From NCBI GenBank assembly GCA_947625375.1, contig CANQOC010000006.1, positions 1 to 64,000 on the forward strand: a stretch of 64,000 bases of DNA, written 5' to 3'. Source of the stretch: an uncultured Clostridia bacterium (lineage in GTDB: Bacteria > Bacillota > Clostridia > Oscillospirales > Ruminococcaceae). The notes under the pieces are model-generated. The model ran no database searches, was not told where the DNA came from, and worked only from the letters and a program-made list of their open reading frames with translations. The position numbers and the translations under genes are program-made. This document shows, piece by piece, positions 34,667-42,603 of this stretch; position 1 is the stretch's first letter; each line of letters begins with the position of its first letter.

Positions 34667-35155
34667 TCACGCGGTAATCAGCTTCATGAACGACGCGTTC
34701 TTTTCGAGGAGCTTAAAGGCGATGACCCCGACGACGCTGACACAGACGAATTCCCCCAGAGCGACCTCGGCGGCGTTGAGCCAGAAGGGCGTCTTGAACG
34801 CGTATGTAAGCTCGAGGCCGACGATTGCGGCATTGGTGACGACCGGCGCGAGCGAAGCGACAAATAGGTTCGGACTGACAAAGATGAGAAGCACCGCAAG
34901 CAGCGTCGCAGCCGTGCCGAAAAACATGTCCATAAGCGCCATCGGGCTGAAAATGTTCGCGATAAAGCACCCGACGGTCAGAGCGATGCCGTAGTCCTTT
35001 TTGTAGAAGCAGAGCAGCATCAGCGCCTCGGCGACCCGAAACTGAATGTTCCCGTAGGACATGAACCCGAGCGCATAGGTCAGCGCGACATAGAGCGCGG
35101 CGACCGCGGCGAGCTTCACGAGCCTTTTTGTGCTGAAGTTTGATTTTTTTGACAT
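34667..35155 (-). CDS. queT: QueT-family queuosine-precursor transporter
   Basis: QueT is the substrate-binding membrane component of an ECF transporter for queuosine precursors such as preQ1. The 162-residue product has five to six hydrophobic segments, with family-typical ALTYALGFMSYGNIQFRVAEALMLL and YKKDYGIALTVGCFIANIFSPMALMDMFFGT. The ATG at 35155 is preceded by CGGAGGTCTAT. The leader contains a promoter, a pseudoknot-forming segment and a terminator hairpin just before the ribosome site, as expected for preQ1-controlled transport. The shared ECF energising module (EcfAA'T) is not in the window. An open N-terminal extension to 35212 crosses the terminator and is not translated. Confidence 0.92.
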   Translation of the reverse strand: MSKKSNFSTKRLVKLAAVAALYVALTYALGFMSYGNIQFRVAEALMLLCFYKKDYGIALTVGCFIANIFSPMALMDMFFGTAATLLAVLLIFVSPNLFVASLAPVVTNAAIVGLELTYAFKTPFWLNAAEVALGEFVCVSVVGVIAFKLLEKNASFMKLITA

Positions 35156-35177
35156 ATAGACCTCCGTCCGGGCGGAA

Positions 35178-35204
35178 ACAAAAATCCCCCGAGCGCGCTC
35201 GGGG
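35178..35204 (-). terminator. attenuator hairpin before queT
   Basis: A perfect CCCCGAGCGCGCTCGGGG palindrome (35187-35204) followed on the minus strand by GATTTTTGTTT. It lies between the leader pseudoknot and the ribosome site, so it can switch transcription off. Confidence 0.85.
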
Positions 35205-35224
35205 AAAGACATAATGTTTCTTTG

Positions 35225-35270
35225 CCCCTTGTTTTTTTATTCCGAGGTGGTTTTCAAGGAGACACCCCGC
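35225..35270 (-). promoter_or_regulatory. putative preQ1-class riboswitch (H-type pseudoknot)
   Basis: On the minus strand, GGGGTG (35268-35263) pairs with CACCTC (35249-35244). The loop segment CTCCTTG (35261-35255) pairs with CAAGGGG (35231-35225) beyond an A-rich stretch (GGAATAAAAAAA). This hairpin, loop and A-rich-tail pseudoknot is the architecture of preQ1 riboswitches, and the downstream gene is a queuosine-precursor transporter. The exact class cannot be assigned by eye. Confidence 0.6.
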
Positions 35271-35277
35271 AAAACCG

Positions 35278-35306
35278 AGTATATCACCGCCGGGGAGAGT
35301 TGTCAA
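35278..35306 (-). promoter_or_regulatory. promoter of queT
   Basis: On the minus strand TTGACA (35301-35306), 17 bases, TATACT (35278-35283), about 8 bases before the putative riboswitch. Confidence 0.85.
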
Positions 35307-35342
35307 GTTAGAATTTAGAAATTAGAGGATAGATGATAGAGT
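35307..35342. repeat. AG-rich intergenic repeat
   Basis: TTAGAATTTAGAAATTAGAG and GATAGATGATAGAG, related to the family at 8130, 28655 and 53701. Confidence 0.5.
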
Positions 35343-35382
35343 TTGACAGCGAGGGAATTACGCTCCTTACGGCAACAATCTC

Positions 35383-35410
35383 TTGACAAATCTCCGATGT
35401 CGTGTATAAT
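35383..35410 (+). promoter_or_regulatory. promoter of the ACT-protein/hom operon
   Basis: TTGACA (35383-35388), 16 bases, TATAAT (35405-35410), 52 bases before the ATG. Confidence 0.8.
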
Positions 35411-35462
35411 TGTTTGTGGGCGGAGTACAGTTGTTTGCGGCGAGCGCTCAAGGAGGATAATT

Positions 35463-35903
35463 ATGGCCGATAAGGAATATGTTGTTGTCAGCTCGGACGT
35501 TCTTCCCGAGGTTGTTCTTAAGGTTCTCGAGGCGAAAAGGCTTCTTGCACAGGGGATTTGCCGGACGTCGACCGAGGCGTGCAGCCGCGCGGGTGTCTCG
35601 CGCAGCGCTTACTATAAATATAAGGACACGGCGTTTATCTATTCCGAAAAGCTGAACGAGCGAATCGTCACGTTCTGCATCGTTCTGATGGACCGCCCCG
35701 GACTTCTCGCCGAGGTGCTGAACGAATTTTACCGCCTCGACGCGAATATACTGACCATCAATCAGAATATCCCGATTGACTCGGCGGCGACGGTGATGAT
35801 AACCGTCCGGTTCAACGATTCGGGAATCGAACCGACCACAATCACCAAAGCGGTCGCTAAAATCCCGGGCGTCGCGAGCGTAAGAATAATTTCGGGAAAA
35901 TAA
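35463..35903 (+). CDS. pheB: ACT domain protein, PheB/UPF0735 family
   Basis: A 146-residue protein: an N-terminal helix-turn-helix-like part (AKRLLAQGICRTSTEACSRAGVSRSAYYKYKD) followed by an ACT domain (TFCIVLMDRPGLLAEVLNEFYRLDANILTINQNIP...TVMITVRFND), a ligand-binding fold for amino acids. It belongs to the PheB/UPF0735 group often found next to homoserine dehydrogenase. The combination suggests a regulator of amino-acid genes that senses an amino acid, perhaps threonine or phenylalanine (inference). AAGGAGGATAATT precedes the ATG at 35463; the upstream open frame crosses the promoter. It is 18 bases before hom in the same operon. Confidence 0.88.
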   Translation: MADKEYVVVSSDVLPEVVLKVLEAKRLLAQGICRTSTEACSRAGVSRSAYYKYKDTAFIYSEKLNERIVTFCIVLMDRPGLLAEVLNEFYRLDANILTINQNIPIDSAATVMITVRFNDSGIEPTTITKAVAKIPGVASVRIISGK

Positions 35904-35921
35904 ACGGAAAGAGGAAAGCAT

Positions 35922-37166
35922 ATGAAAGTATCAAAGATTGCGATTATCGGCTTCGGCATTGTCGGAAGCGGCACCGTCGAGCTGTTCTATAAAAATAAGG
36001 AGCTTATCGAAAAGCGAAGCGGGCGGAAGATGGACATAAAGTGGATTCTCGACCTCCGCGACTTCCCCGGGAGTCCCTTCGCCGCAAAGTTCACGAAGAA
36101 TTTTGACGACATATATAACGACCCCGAGATTTCGGTCGCCGCCGAGATGATTGGCGGAAAGACCTTTGCCTATGACTACACCAAAAAGCTCCTCTCGCGC
36201 GGCGTAAGCGTTGTCACGTCGAACAAAGAGCTCGTCGCGACGCACGGCGCCGAGCTGATTAAGCTCGCAAAGGACAACGGCTGCAACTATTTCTTCGAGG
36301 CGTCGGTCGGCGGGGGAATCCCGATTATCCGCCCGCTTCACCAGTGCCTCGCCGCAAACAGAATCGAGCGGATTGCCGGCATACTCAACGGCACCACAAA
36401 CTATATCCTCACAAAGATGATTTACGACCAGCTTTCGTTTGAACAGGCCCTCGCCGACGCACAGCGCCTCGGCTATGCCGAACAAGACCCTTCGGCCGAC
36501 ATCGACGGCGCCGACGCCTGCCGAAAGCTTTGCATACTCGGCTCGCTCGCCTTCGGGAAACAGATTTATCCCGAATATGTCCACTGCTCGGGCATCCGTA
36601 ACATCACCCTCGACGACGTCGAATACGTCGCCAACGCGGGATATGCCGTAAAGCTCATCGGCCTTATCGACAGGACCGACAAGGGGCTTGTCGCGACGGT
36701 CTGCCCGAGACTCGTCAGTGTGAACAACCCGCTCTCCGGCGTCAACGACGTCTATAACGCAATCATGATTCGCGGCGACAGCGTCGGGGACACCCTTTTC
36801 TACGGAAGAGGCGCGGGCAAAGAGGCGACCGCCTCGGCCGTCGTCGGCGACATCATCGACGCCGTGAAGCACGAAAACGCCGACATCGCCTCCCTGACTT
36901 GGGAGGACAGCGAGGACCGCAGCTTTATCCTGCCCTATAAGTCGGCCGAGGTCCGGGTATATGTCCGCGTCCGTTCCGACGACGTCGACTCGCTCAAGGG
37001 CCTGATTACCCAGCTCTTCGGCTATGTCGACTTTATCCCGAGAAAGCACCGCACCGAGCGCGAGCTCGCGTTCATCACTCCCCAGATTGAAGAGTACCAA
37101 ATCGACAAAAAGCTCGCCCTCCTCTCCGAACACGCCGAGGTCATGAGAAAGATAAGACTGATGTGA
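35922..37166 (+). CDS. hom: homoserine dehydrogenase
   Basis: Reduces aspartate semialdehyde to homoserine, the branch to threonine and methionine. The 414-residue protein has a Rossmann GFGIVGSGTV (10-19), the SNKELVATHG segment, the substrate region ASVGGGIPIIRPL and GILNGTTNYILTKM, and a C-terminal ACT domain (AEVRVYVRVRSDDVDSLKGLITQLF...) for feedback by threonine. GAAAGAGGAAAGC precedes the ATG. It is the second gene of an operon with pheB and ends at a strong terminator. Aspartokinase and hom are separate transcription units here, and no thrB or thrC is present in the window. Confidence 0.96.
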   Translation: MKVSKIAIIGFGIVGSGTVELFYKNKELIEKRSGRKMDIKWILDLRDFPGSPFAAKFTKNFDDIYNDPEISVAAEMIGGKTFAYDYTKKLLSRGVSVVTSNKELVATHGAELIKLAKDNGCNYFFEASVGGGIPIIRPLHQCLAANRIERIAGILNGTTNYILTKMIYDQLSFEQALADAQRLGYAEQDPSADIDGADACRKLCILGSLAFGKQIYPEYVHCSGIRNITLDDVEYVANAGYAVKLIGLIDRTDKGLVATVCPRLVSVNNPLSGVNDVYNAIMIRGDSVGDTLFYGRGAGKEATASAVVGDIIDAVKHENADIASLTWEDSEDRSFILPYKSAEVRVYVRVRSDDVDSLKGLITQLFGYVDFIPRKHRTERELAFITPQIEEYQIDKKLALLSEHAEVMRKIRLM

Positions 37167-37175
37167 TACAACAAC

Positions 37176-37204
37176 GCCGCGCTCAAAACACAGCGCGGCT
37201 TTTT
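37176..37204 (+). terminator. terminator of hom
   Basis: GCCGCGCT (37176-37183) pairs with AGCGCGGC (37192-37199), followed by TTTTT. Confidence 0.9.
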
Positions 37205-37237
37205 CTATCCTCTGATTTCTAATATCTGACTTCTATA
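37203..37237. repeat. AG-rich family repeat (complement)
   Basis: TTCTATCCTCTGATTTCTAA and ATCTGACTTCTAT: the CT-rich complement of the AG-rich intergenic repeat. Confidence 0.5.
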
Positions 37238-37238
37238 C

Positions 37239-37267
37239 TTGACATTTCCCCTCCGATTTAGTAAAAT
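37239..37267 (+). promoter_or_regulatory. promoter of the Mn-leader transcript
   Basis: TTGACA (37239-37244), 17 bases, TAAAAT (37262-37267). Confidence 0.8.
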
Positions 37268-37271
37268 ATAC

Positions 37272-37392
37272 ACGATAGGGGAGTAGTTGGCGCGTTTGCG
37301 TTACCTTGCCAACAATCGCGGCGCCGAAGGCGTCTGGCTCGGTTATAAACAATGAGACTTATCCGTCGGGAGCCGTGGATAAGTCTGTTTTT
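37272..37392 (+). promoter_or_regulatory. yybP-ykoY-type manganese riboswitch with terminator
   Basis: The leader has the two conserved loops of this class: GGGGAGTAG (37278-37286) and AATGAGAC (37351-37358), separated by two GC-rich hairpin arms. CGATAG before the first loop can pair with CTTATCC after the second to close the aptamer. The same CTTATCC can instead join AGACTTATCC (37355-37364) to GGATAAGTCT (37377-37386), followed by GTTTTT, as a terminator. Mn2+ binding would therefore favour readthrough into the cation exchanger, the usual ON logic for this class. Confidence 0.85.
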
Positions 37393-37433
37393 ATGCGCGC
37401 TTCCGGAAAAATCAGGAAAAAGAGGTATACAAA

Positions 37434-38381
37434 ATGTCAATTTGGATCGATTTATTACTATTTGCAATAGGAATTGTCCTTATTGTAAAGGGCGGAGACT
37501 TCTTTGTCGACTCGGCGTCATATATCGCCGAGATTTCGGGCATACCGAAATTCATCGTCGGGGCGACGATTGTCTCTCTCGCGACGACGATGCCCGAGAT
37601 GATTGTCTCAGTCATGGCGGCGGCGCAGGGCAAGTATTCGATGGCGGTCGGAAACGCCGTCGGCTCGGTCACTGCTAACACCGGCATAATTCTCTCGGTC
37701 GGAATCATCTTCATGACGATTGCCGTCTCGCGGAAAAAGTATCTCACCAAGGGACTTTTGCTGATTGCGGCGGTGACGGCGGTCTGGCTCGGCTGCCTTT
37801 CGGGAAAGCTCTCAATTATCGCGAGCATAATCCTCCTCGCGATTTTCGCGGCATTCGTCGTCGAAAACGTCAGGTCGGCAAGGAGCGACATGAGCGAGGG
37901 GAGCGAGGAGCGCCCGAAGCTGGTGAAAAAAGAGCTTGCGATAAAGCTTGTGCTGTTCGTTGTCGGCGCGGTGATGCTCGTCATCGGCTCCGACCTCCTC
38001 GTCGACCACGGCTCGAATATCGCGACGTTCCTTCACGTCCCCGAGGGGATAATCGCCGTGACGATGGTCGCAATCGGAACGTCTCTGCCCGAGCTCGTCA
38101 CGACCGTGACCGCGATTATAAAGAAGCAGTCGAGCCTTTCTGCGGGAAACATCATCGGCGCGAATATCATCGACCTGACGCTGATTCTCCCGATAAGCTC
38201 GCTTGTCTCCCGCGGACAGCTGACGATTGACTCACAGGGCCTGACCTACGACATGCCCGCCTGCCTCATCTTAACGCTTATAGCGATGGTCCCGACGCTC
38301 ATCACCGAGAAGTTCCAAAAGTGGCAGGGCGCGCTGATGCTCGCCGCCTACGCCGTCTACCTCTGGCTGATTATGAGGTAA
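37434..38381 (+). CDS. CaCA-family cation exchanger, probable Mn2+/Ca2+ exporter
   Basis: A 315-residue membrane protein of the Ca2+:cation antiporter family with about ten membrane segments in two inverted halves. Each half has its alpha repeat: GATIVSLATTMPEMIVS (43-59) with GNAVGS, and VTMVAIGTSLPELVTT (about 205-220) with GNIIGANIIDL. Such proteins exchange Na+ or H+ for Ca2+. Here the Mn-type leader in front of the gene indicates that manganese export is the physiological job (inference). AAAAGAGGTATACAAA precedes the ATG. It is a single gene ending at a bidirectional terminator shared with aspS. Confidence 0.9.
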   Translation: MSIWIDLLLFAIGIVLIVKGGDFFVDSASYIAEISGIPKFIVGATIVSLATTMPEMIVSVMAAAQGKYSMAVGNAVGSVTANTGIILSVGIIFMTIAVSRKKYLTKGLLLIAAVTAVWLGCLSGKLSIIASIILLAIFAAFVVENVRSARSDMSEGSEERPKLVKKELAIKLVLFVVGAVMLVIGSDLLVDHGSNIATFLHVPEGIIAVTMVAIGTSLPELVTTVTAIIKKQSSLSAGNIIGANIIDLTLILPISSLVSRGQLTIDSQGLTYDMPACLILTLIAMVPTLITEKFQKWQGALMLAAYAVYLWLIMR

Positions 38382-38393
38382 TGACAATAAAGG

Positions 38394-38425
38394 AAAAGAG
38401 AGGGGTTTGCCCCTCTCTTTTTTAT
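38394..38425. terminator. bidirectional terminator between exchanger and aspS
   Basis: AGAGAGGGG and CCCCTCTCT around TTTG (38398-38419) with an A-run on the left and a T-run on the right. Confidence 0.85.
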
Positions 38426-38426
38426 T

Positions 38427-40202
38427 TTACTGCTGATTGTCCCTGATTTTTATCCCCAGCTCCTCCAGCTGTTTCTCGTCCACCGGCGACGGACAGCCGC
38501 TCATCAGCTCGCTCGCGTTTTGAACCTTCGGGAACGCGACGACGTCTCTTAAGTTGTCCGCGTCGCAGAGTATCATCGACAGCCTGTCGAGACCGAGTCC
38601 GAGTCCCCCGTGCGGCGGTGCGCCGTATTTATATGCGTCGACAAGGAACCCGAACTTCGCCTCGATTTCCTCGTCGGTGAGACCGAGCGCCTCGAACATT
38701 CTGTTCTGAAGCTCGGGGTCGGTGATTCTCATCGACCCGGAACAAAGCTCCGTGCCGTTTAATACAAGGTCAAAGGCCGTCGCGCGGACGTTTTCGGGGT
38801 CGCTGTCCAAAAGCGGTATGCACTCCTCAAGCGGCATCGTGAACGGGTGATGCGCCGCCTCCCACTGATTCGTGTCCTCGTTGAACTCGAAGAACGGCAT
38901 CTCGACAATCCAGACAAAGTTGAACCTGTTTTCCGGGATAATCCCGAGCCGCTTCGCGACCATGTTCCTCAGCGCCCCGAGAACCGTACATACCGTCTTC
39001 TTCCTGTCCGCCGCGATAAGGACGACGTCCCCCTTTTCCGCTCCGAGCCGCGAAAGAAGCTCATCAAGCTGACCTTCCGCGAGGAATTTTGCGAACGAGC
39101 AGTTCGGGACGTCCTCCGACCAGCGGATATAAGACAGCCCCTTCGCGCCGATTCCCTTCGCGTGCTCAACAAGCTTGTCGATTTCCTTGCGCGAATAAAC
39201 CTGTGCGGCGTTTTTGGCGACAATCGCCCTGACCGTTCCTCCGGCCTCGATTGCGCCGGTAAAGACCGAAAATCCGGTGTTCCTCGCGAAGTCCGAAATG
39301 TCGGTAATCTCCATTCCGAAGCGGGTGTCCGGCTTGTCCGAGCCGTAGCGGTTCATTGCCTCGGCAAATGTAAGCCTCGGAAGCGGGGTCTCAATGTCAA
39401 TCCCCTTTATCTCCTTGAAGAGCCTCTTGACCCAGCCTTCGGCCATGCTTCTGATGTCCTCCTCGTCGACGAAGGACATTTCGAGGTCGATTTGCGTGAA
39501 CTCCGGCTGACGGTCGGCGCGAAGGTCCTCGTCCCTGAAACAGCGCGCAAGCTGGATATAGCGGTCGAAGCCGGCGACCATGAGGAGCTGCTTATAAATC
39601 TGCGGCGACTGCGGGAGAGCATAGAACTTTCCGTTGTGGATTCTCGACGGCACAAGATAGTCCCTCGCGCCCTCGGGCGTCGATTTCATCATCATCGGCG
39701 TCTCGATTTCGATAAACCCGTTTTCATAGAAATAGCGCCGGGTGACGTCGGCGATTCTGTGCCGGGTGATGATGTTTTCGGTGAGCTTTTTTGTGCGGAG
39801 GTCGAGATAGCGGTATTTAAGCTTAAGCTCGTCGTTGACCTTGTCCGAATTGGTGATTTCAAAGGGCGTCGTCTGCGCTTTCGAGAGGATTTTAAGCTCG
39901 CTGACTCTGATTTCAACCGTACCCGTGCGGATTTCGCGGTTGATGCTCTCGCGCGGCGCAATGTCTCCCCTCGCCATAAGGACGTATTCGTTCCTGACCG
40001 TTGACGCCTTTTCAAAGATTTCGGGGTCGGTCGAGTCGCCGAACGCAAGCTGAACTATCCCGGTGCGGTCTCTCAGGTCGATAAAAATCAGATTTCCGAG
40101 ATTTCTGACCTTCTGTACAAATCCGCATACCGTAACCTCGCACGGTTCAAGCGGCACCTCGCCGCAATAGTGTGTCCTTCTCAGTTTTCCCATAGTGTCC
40201 AT
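38427..40202 (-). CDS. aspS: aspartyl-tRNA synthetase (bacterial type)
   Basis: Charges tRNA-Asp. The 591-residue protein has the N-terminal OB-fold anticodon-binding domain (VTVCGFVQKVRNLGNLIFIDLRDRTGIVQ), a class II catalytic core, the bacterial GAD insertion (about 290-420) and motif 3 GLGLGLDRLSMIL near the C-terminus. The ATG at 40202 is 11 bases after AAGGAG; a second in-frame ATG lies three codons later. It starts 37 bases after hisS on the same strand, so hisS-aspS form an operon, as in many Firmicutes. The control element is the T-box at 42.7-42.9 kb. Confidence 0.97.
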   Translation of the reverse strand: MDTMGKLRRTHYCGEVPLEPCEVTVCGFVQKVRNLGNLIFIDLRDRTGIVQLAFGDSTDPEIFEKASTVRNEYVLMARGDIAPRESINREIRTGTVEIRVSELKILSKAQTTPFEITNSDKVNDELKLKYRYLDLRTKKLTENIITRHRIADVTRRYFYENGFIEIETPMMMKSTPEGARDYLVPSRIHNGKFYALPQSPQIYKQLLMVAGFDRYIQLARCFRDEDLRADRQPEFTQIDLEMSFVDEEDIRSMAEGWVKRLFKEIKGIDIETPLPRLTFAEAMNRYGSDKPDTRFGMEITDISDFARNTGFSVFTGAIEAGGTVRAIVAKNAAQVYSRKEIDKLVEHAKGIGAKGLSYIRWSEDVPNCSFAKFLAEGQLDELLSRLGAEKGDVVLIAADRKKTVCTVLGALRNMVAKRLGIIPENRFNFVWIVEMPFFEFNEDTNQWEAAHHPFTMPLEECIPLLDSDPENVRATAFDLVLNGTELCSGSMRITDPELQNRMFEALGLTDEEIEAKFGFLVDAYKYGAPPHGGLGLGLDRLSMILCDADNLRDVVAFPKVQNASELMSGCPSPVDEKQLEELGIKIRDNQQ

Positions 40203-40239
40203 AACATCATGTGCTCCTTATTTATTGATATATGCCGTT

Positions 40240-41586
40240 TTAAAGGCTTGTGTCCTTTTCAATCTCGTCCGCGACCGCTCCCGCGATTTCGTCGCCGAGT
40301 CCGTTTTCAAAGACCTCGTTAATCAGCTCCGACGAAAACGCGTTCATGAACTCCGAAAGCTTAACCGGAGTCTCCTCGCCCGAGCGCATGTTTTTCAGCT
40401 TCGCTTCGCCGGTTTCAAGCTCGTTGTCCCCGATGACGACGACGAATTTCGCCCCGATTTTGTCGGCATAACGCATCTGCGGTTTAAGTCCGCGGCCGAC
40501 AAGGTCGGTCTCGGCGGCATATCCCGCCTGTCGGACTGCGTCGGCAAGAAGCGCGGCCTTGCGGCGCGCGGCGTCCCCCATCGGCGCGATATAAAGGTCG
40601 GGCGTCTTTTCGGGTTCAAAGGCGCAGCCGCAGCTCTCCATCGTCATGATAAGCCTTTCGAGACCCATTCCGAATCCGAGGGCGGGGACCGGCTGACCGC
40701 CGAGCTCCTGTACAAGTCCGTCATATCTTCCGCCGCCGCAGACGGTGCCCTGTGCGCCGATGTCCTGCGATATGAACTCAAAGACCGTCCTTGTGTAATA
40801 GTCGAGCCCGCGGACTATCCTCGAATCGACCTCATATTTGATTCCGTAGTCGTCGAGGATGCTCTTAAGCTCCTCAAAGTGCTCCCGGCAGCCGTCACAG
40901 AGGTAGTCGAGGATTACCGGCGCGCCCGAAGCGATTTCGCGGCATATCGGCGACTTGCAGTCCAAAAGCCTCATCGGGTTCTTTTCGAGCCTCTCGCGGC
41001 AGGTCTCGCACAGCTCCTCGCGGTGCGGCGCAAAGTATTCCCGAAGCGCCTCACGGTATTTCGCCCGACATTCGGGACAGCCGATTGAGTTGAGGTGAAG
41101 CGCGACGTTTTCGAGACCGCAGCCGTCCAGAATCGCCGCCGCAAGGAGGATTATCTCGGCGTCGGCATAAGGCGACTGTGTCCCGAACATCTCGACGCCG
41201 AACTGGTGGAACTCGCGGAGGCGCCCCGCCTGCGGCTTTTCGTGCCGGTACGCGGGAATGATATAGTAGACCTTCTGCGGGAACCCCTCGTTCATCATGC
41301 CGTTTTCGAGCATCGCGCGGACGACCCCGGCGGTGCCCTCGGGTCTGAGGGTAAAGGTGGCGTCGCCCTTCGAGCTGACGGTGTACATCTCCTTTGTGAC
41401 GACATCGGAGGTGTCGCCGACCGAGCGGACATAGAGCGCGGTGTCCTCGAAGACCGGCGTTCTGATTTCGCGGAACCCGAACTGTTCCGCCGTGTCGGAG
41501 ACGGTCGCCTCGACCGTGCGCCACTTCATGATGTCGGCAGGAAGAACGTCCTGCGTGCCCTTCGGGCGTTTAACTTGTAATGACAT
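40240..41586 (-). CDS. hisS: histidyl-tRNA synthetase
   Basis: Charges tRNA-His. The 448-residue class II enzyme begins QVKRPKGTQDVLP and has motif 2 (TFTLRPEGTAGVVRA), the His-specific RGLDYYTRTVFEF and motif 3 (PALGFGMGLERL), then the C-terminal anticodon-binding domain (DLYIAPMGDAARRKA...GDNELETGEAKLKNM). The ATG at 41586 has AAAGGAAAG upstream; the open extension to 41634 is unsupported. It is the first gene of the hisS-aspS operon. The nearest leader that could regulate it, a T-box, is 1.1 kb upstream, on the far side of repeat block 7. Confidence 0.97.
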   Translation of the reverse strand: MSLQVKRPKGTQDVLPADIMKWRTVEATVSDTAEQFGFREIRTPVFEDTALYVRSVGDTSDVVTKEMYTVSSKGDATFTLRPEGTAGVVRAMLENGMMNEGFPQKVYYIIPAYRHEKPQAGRLREFHQFGVEMFGTQSPYADAEIILLAAAILDGCGLENVALHLNSIGCPECRAKYREALREYFAPHREELCETCRERLEKNPMRLLDCKSPICREIASGAPVILDYLCDGCREHFEELKSILDDYGIKYEVDSRIVRGLDYYTRTVFEFISQDIGAQGTVCGGGRYDGLVQELGGQPVPALGFGMGLERLIMTMESCGCAFEPEKTPDLYIAPMGDAARRKAALLADAVRQAGYAAETDLVGRGLKPQMRYADKIGAKFVVVIGDNELETGEAKLKNMRSGEETPVKLSEFMNAFSSELINEVFENGLGDEIAGAVADEIEKDTSL

Positions 41587-41799
41587 ATAATCTTTCCTTT
41601 CATACGGAATTGCGGTTTTACGATGAATTATCAAGAGCTTTCGGGCGAGACTTTCAAGTGCGGCAGACGTTCCCCGCCGTCAGGCGGCAATCTAAGCTTC
41701 GGTGATGCGGTCCCCTCCCCTCCGGGGAGGGGTTGGGGAGGGGCGCTAAAATAGCATGAGCGAAGCGAATACCTTATTTCCCGCCGCGCCTCCCGCCCC

Positions 41800-41909
41800 G
41801 GGCGCAGCCTGTGACCGACCTTCGGTCGGTCGGACGCATCAGTCTGAAAAACTCCGGCCGGAGTTTTCCCGCCGATGCGTCTGCGCGCTTTGCGCGCAAG
41901 GCTGCGCCC
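41800..41909 (-). repeat. four-way-junction repeat, copy G (inverted)
   Basis: Outer stem GGGCGCAGCC / GGCTGCGCCC; first arm GACCGACC-TTC-GGTCGGTC; central arm GACGCATC...AAAACTCC-GGCC-GGAGTTTT...GATGCGTC with an internal loop; third arm GCGCGC-TTT-GCGCGC. Confidence 0.85.
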
Positions 41910-42040
41910 TCCCCGCCGATAGGCGGCGTACCCAGCCTTGTCCCGCACGCCCCTTCCCATGTGGGAAGGGGACGGGGGATAGGAGTCTACAAATAGCATG
42001 AGCGAAGCGAATTCCTTATTTCCCGCCGCGTCTCTGCCCC

Positions 42041-42150
42041 GGACGCAGCCTGTGACCGACCTTCGGTCGGTCGGACGCATCAGCCTGAAAAACTCCGGCC
42101 GGAGTTTTCCCGCCGATGCGTCTGCGCGCTTTGCGCGCAAGGCTGCGCCC
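42041..42150 (-). repeat. four-way-junction repeat, copy H (inverted)
   Basis: Nearly identical to copy G (tandem duplicate), with outer stem GGACGCAGCC / GGCTGCGCCC. Confidence 0.85.
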
Positions 42151-42493
42151 TCCCCGCCGTCAGGCGGCTCCGCGAGTTTTAGCCCCGCACGCCCCTTCCC
42201 ATGTGGGAAGGGGACGGGAGATAGGAGTCTAAAAATAGCATTCGCGTAGCGAATACCTTTTATCAAGGTGAGGCATGCGCTTTGCTATATTATATTTGCA
42301 CAAGTCTCCTCCACACTCCCTCCCCGCCGATAGGCGGTACTCCAAGCTTTAGCCCCGCACGCCCCTTCCCATGTGGGAAGGGGACGGGGGATAGGAGTCT
42401 AAAGATAGCATTCGCGCAGCGAATTCCTTTTATCAAGGCAGTGCGTCGCGCTAATGTTTTATTATACCTGCGAAAGTGTCCTCCTTGCCAAGT

Positions 42494-42603
42494 ACCACTC
42501 CCCTCGAGGGGAGTGGTCGCGCCGTTCACGAACGTGAACGGCCGGGTGTGGGGTGGAACCCCCTCTCTCTCCCTGAGGGAGAGGGGGACTGGGGGTGTGG
42601 AAG
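42494..42603 (+). repeat. triple-palindrome module, copy 6
   Basis: CCCTCGAGGG-centred palindrome at 42494-42517, then the GTTCACGAACGTGAAC and CCCTCTC/GAGAGGG hairpins and GGGGGTGTGGAAG. Confidence 0.85.

Noticed and set aside
42290..42529. A gene between the T-box and hisS
   Set aside because: All frames there are made of repeat modules shared with six other intergenic blocks.
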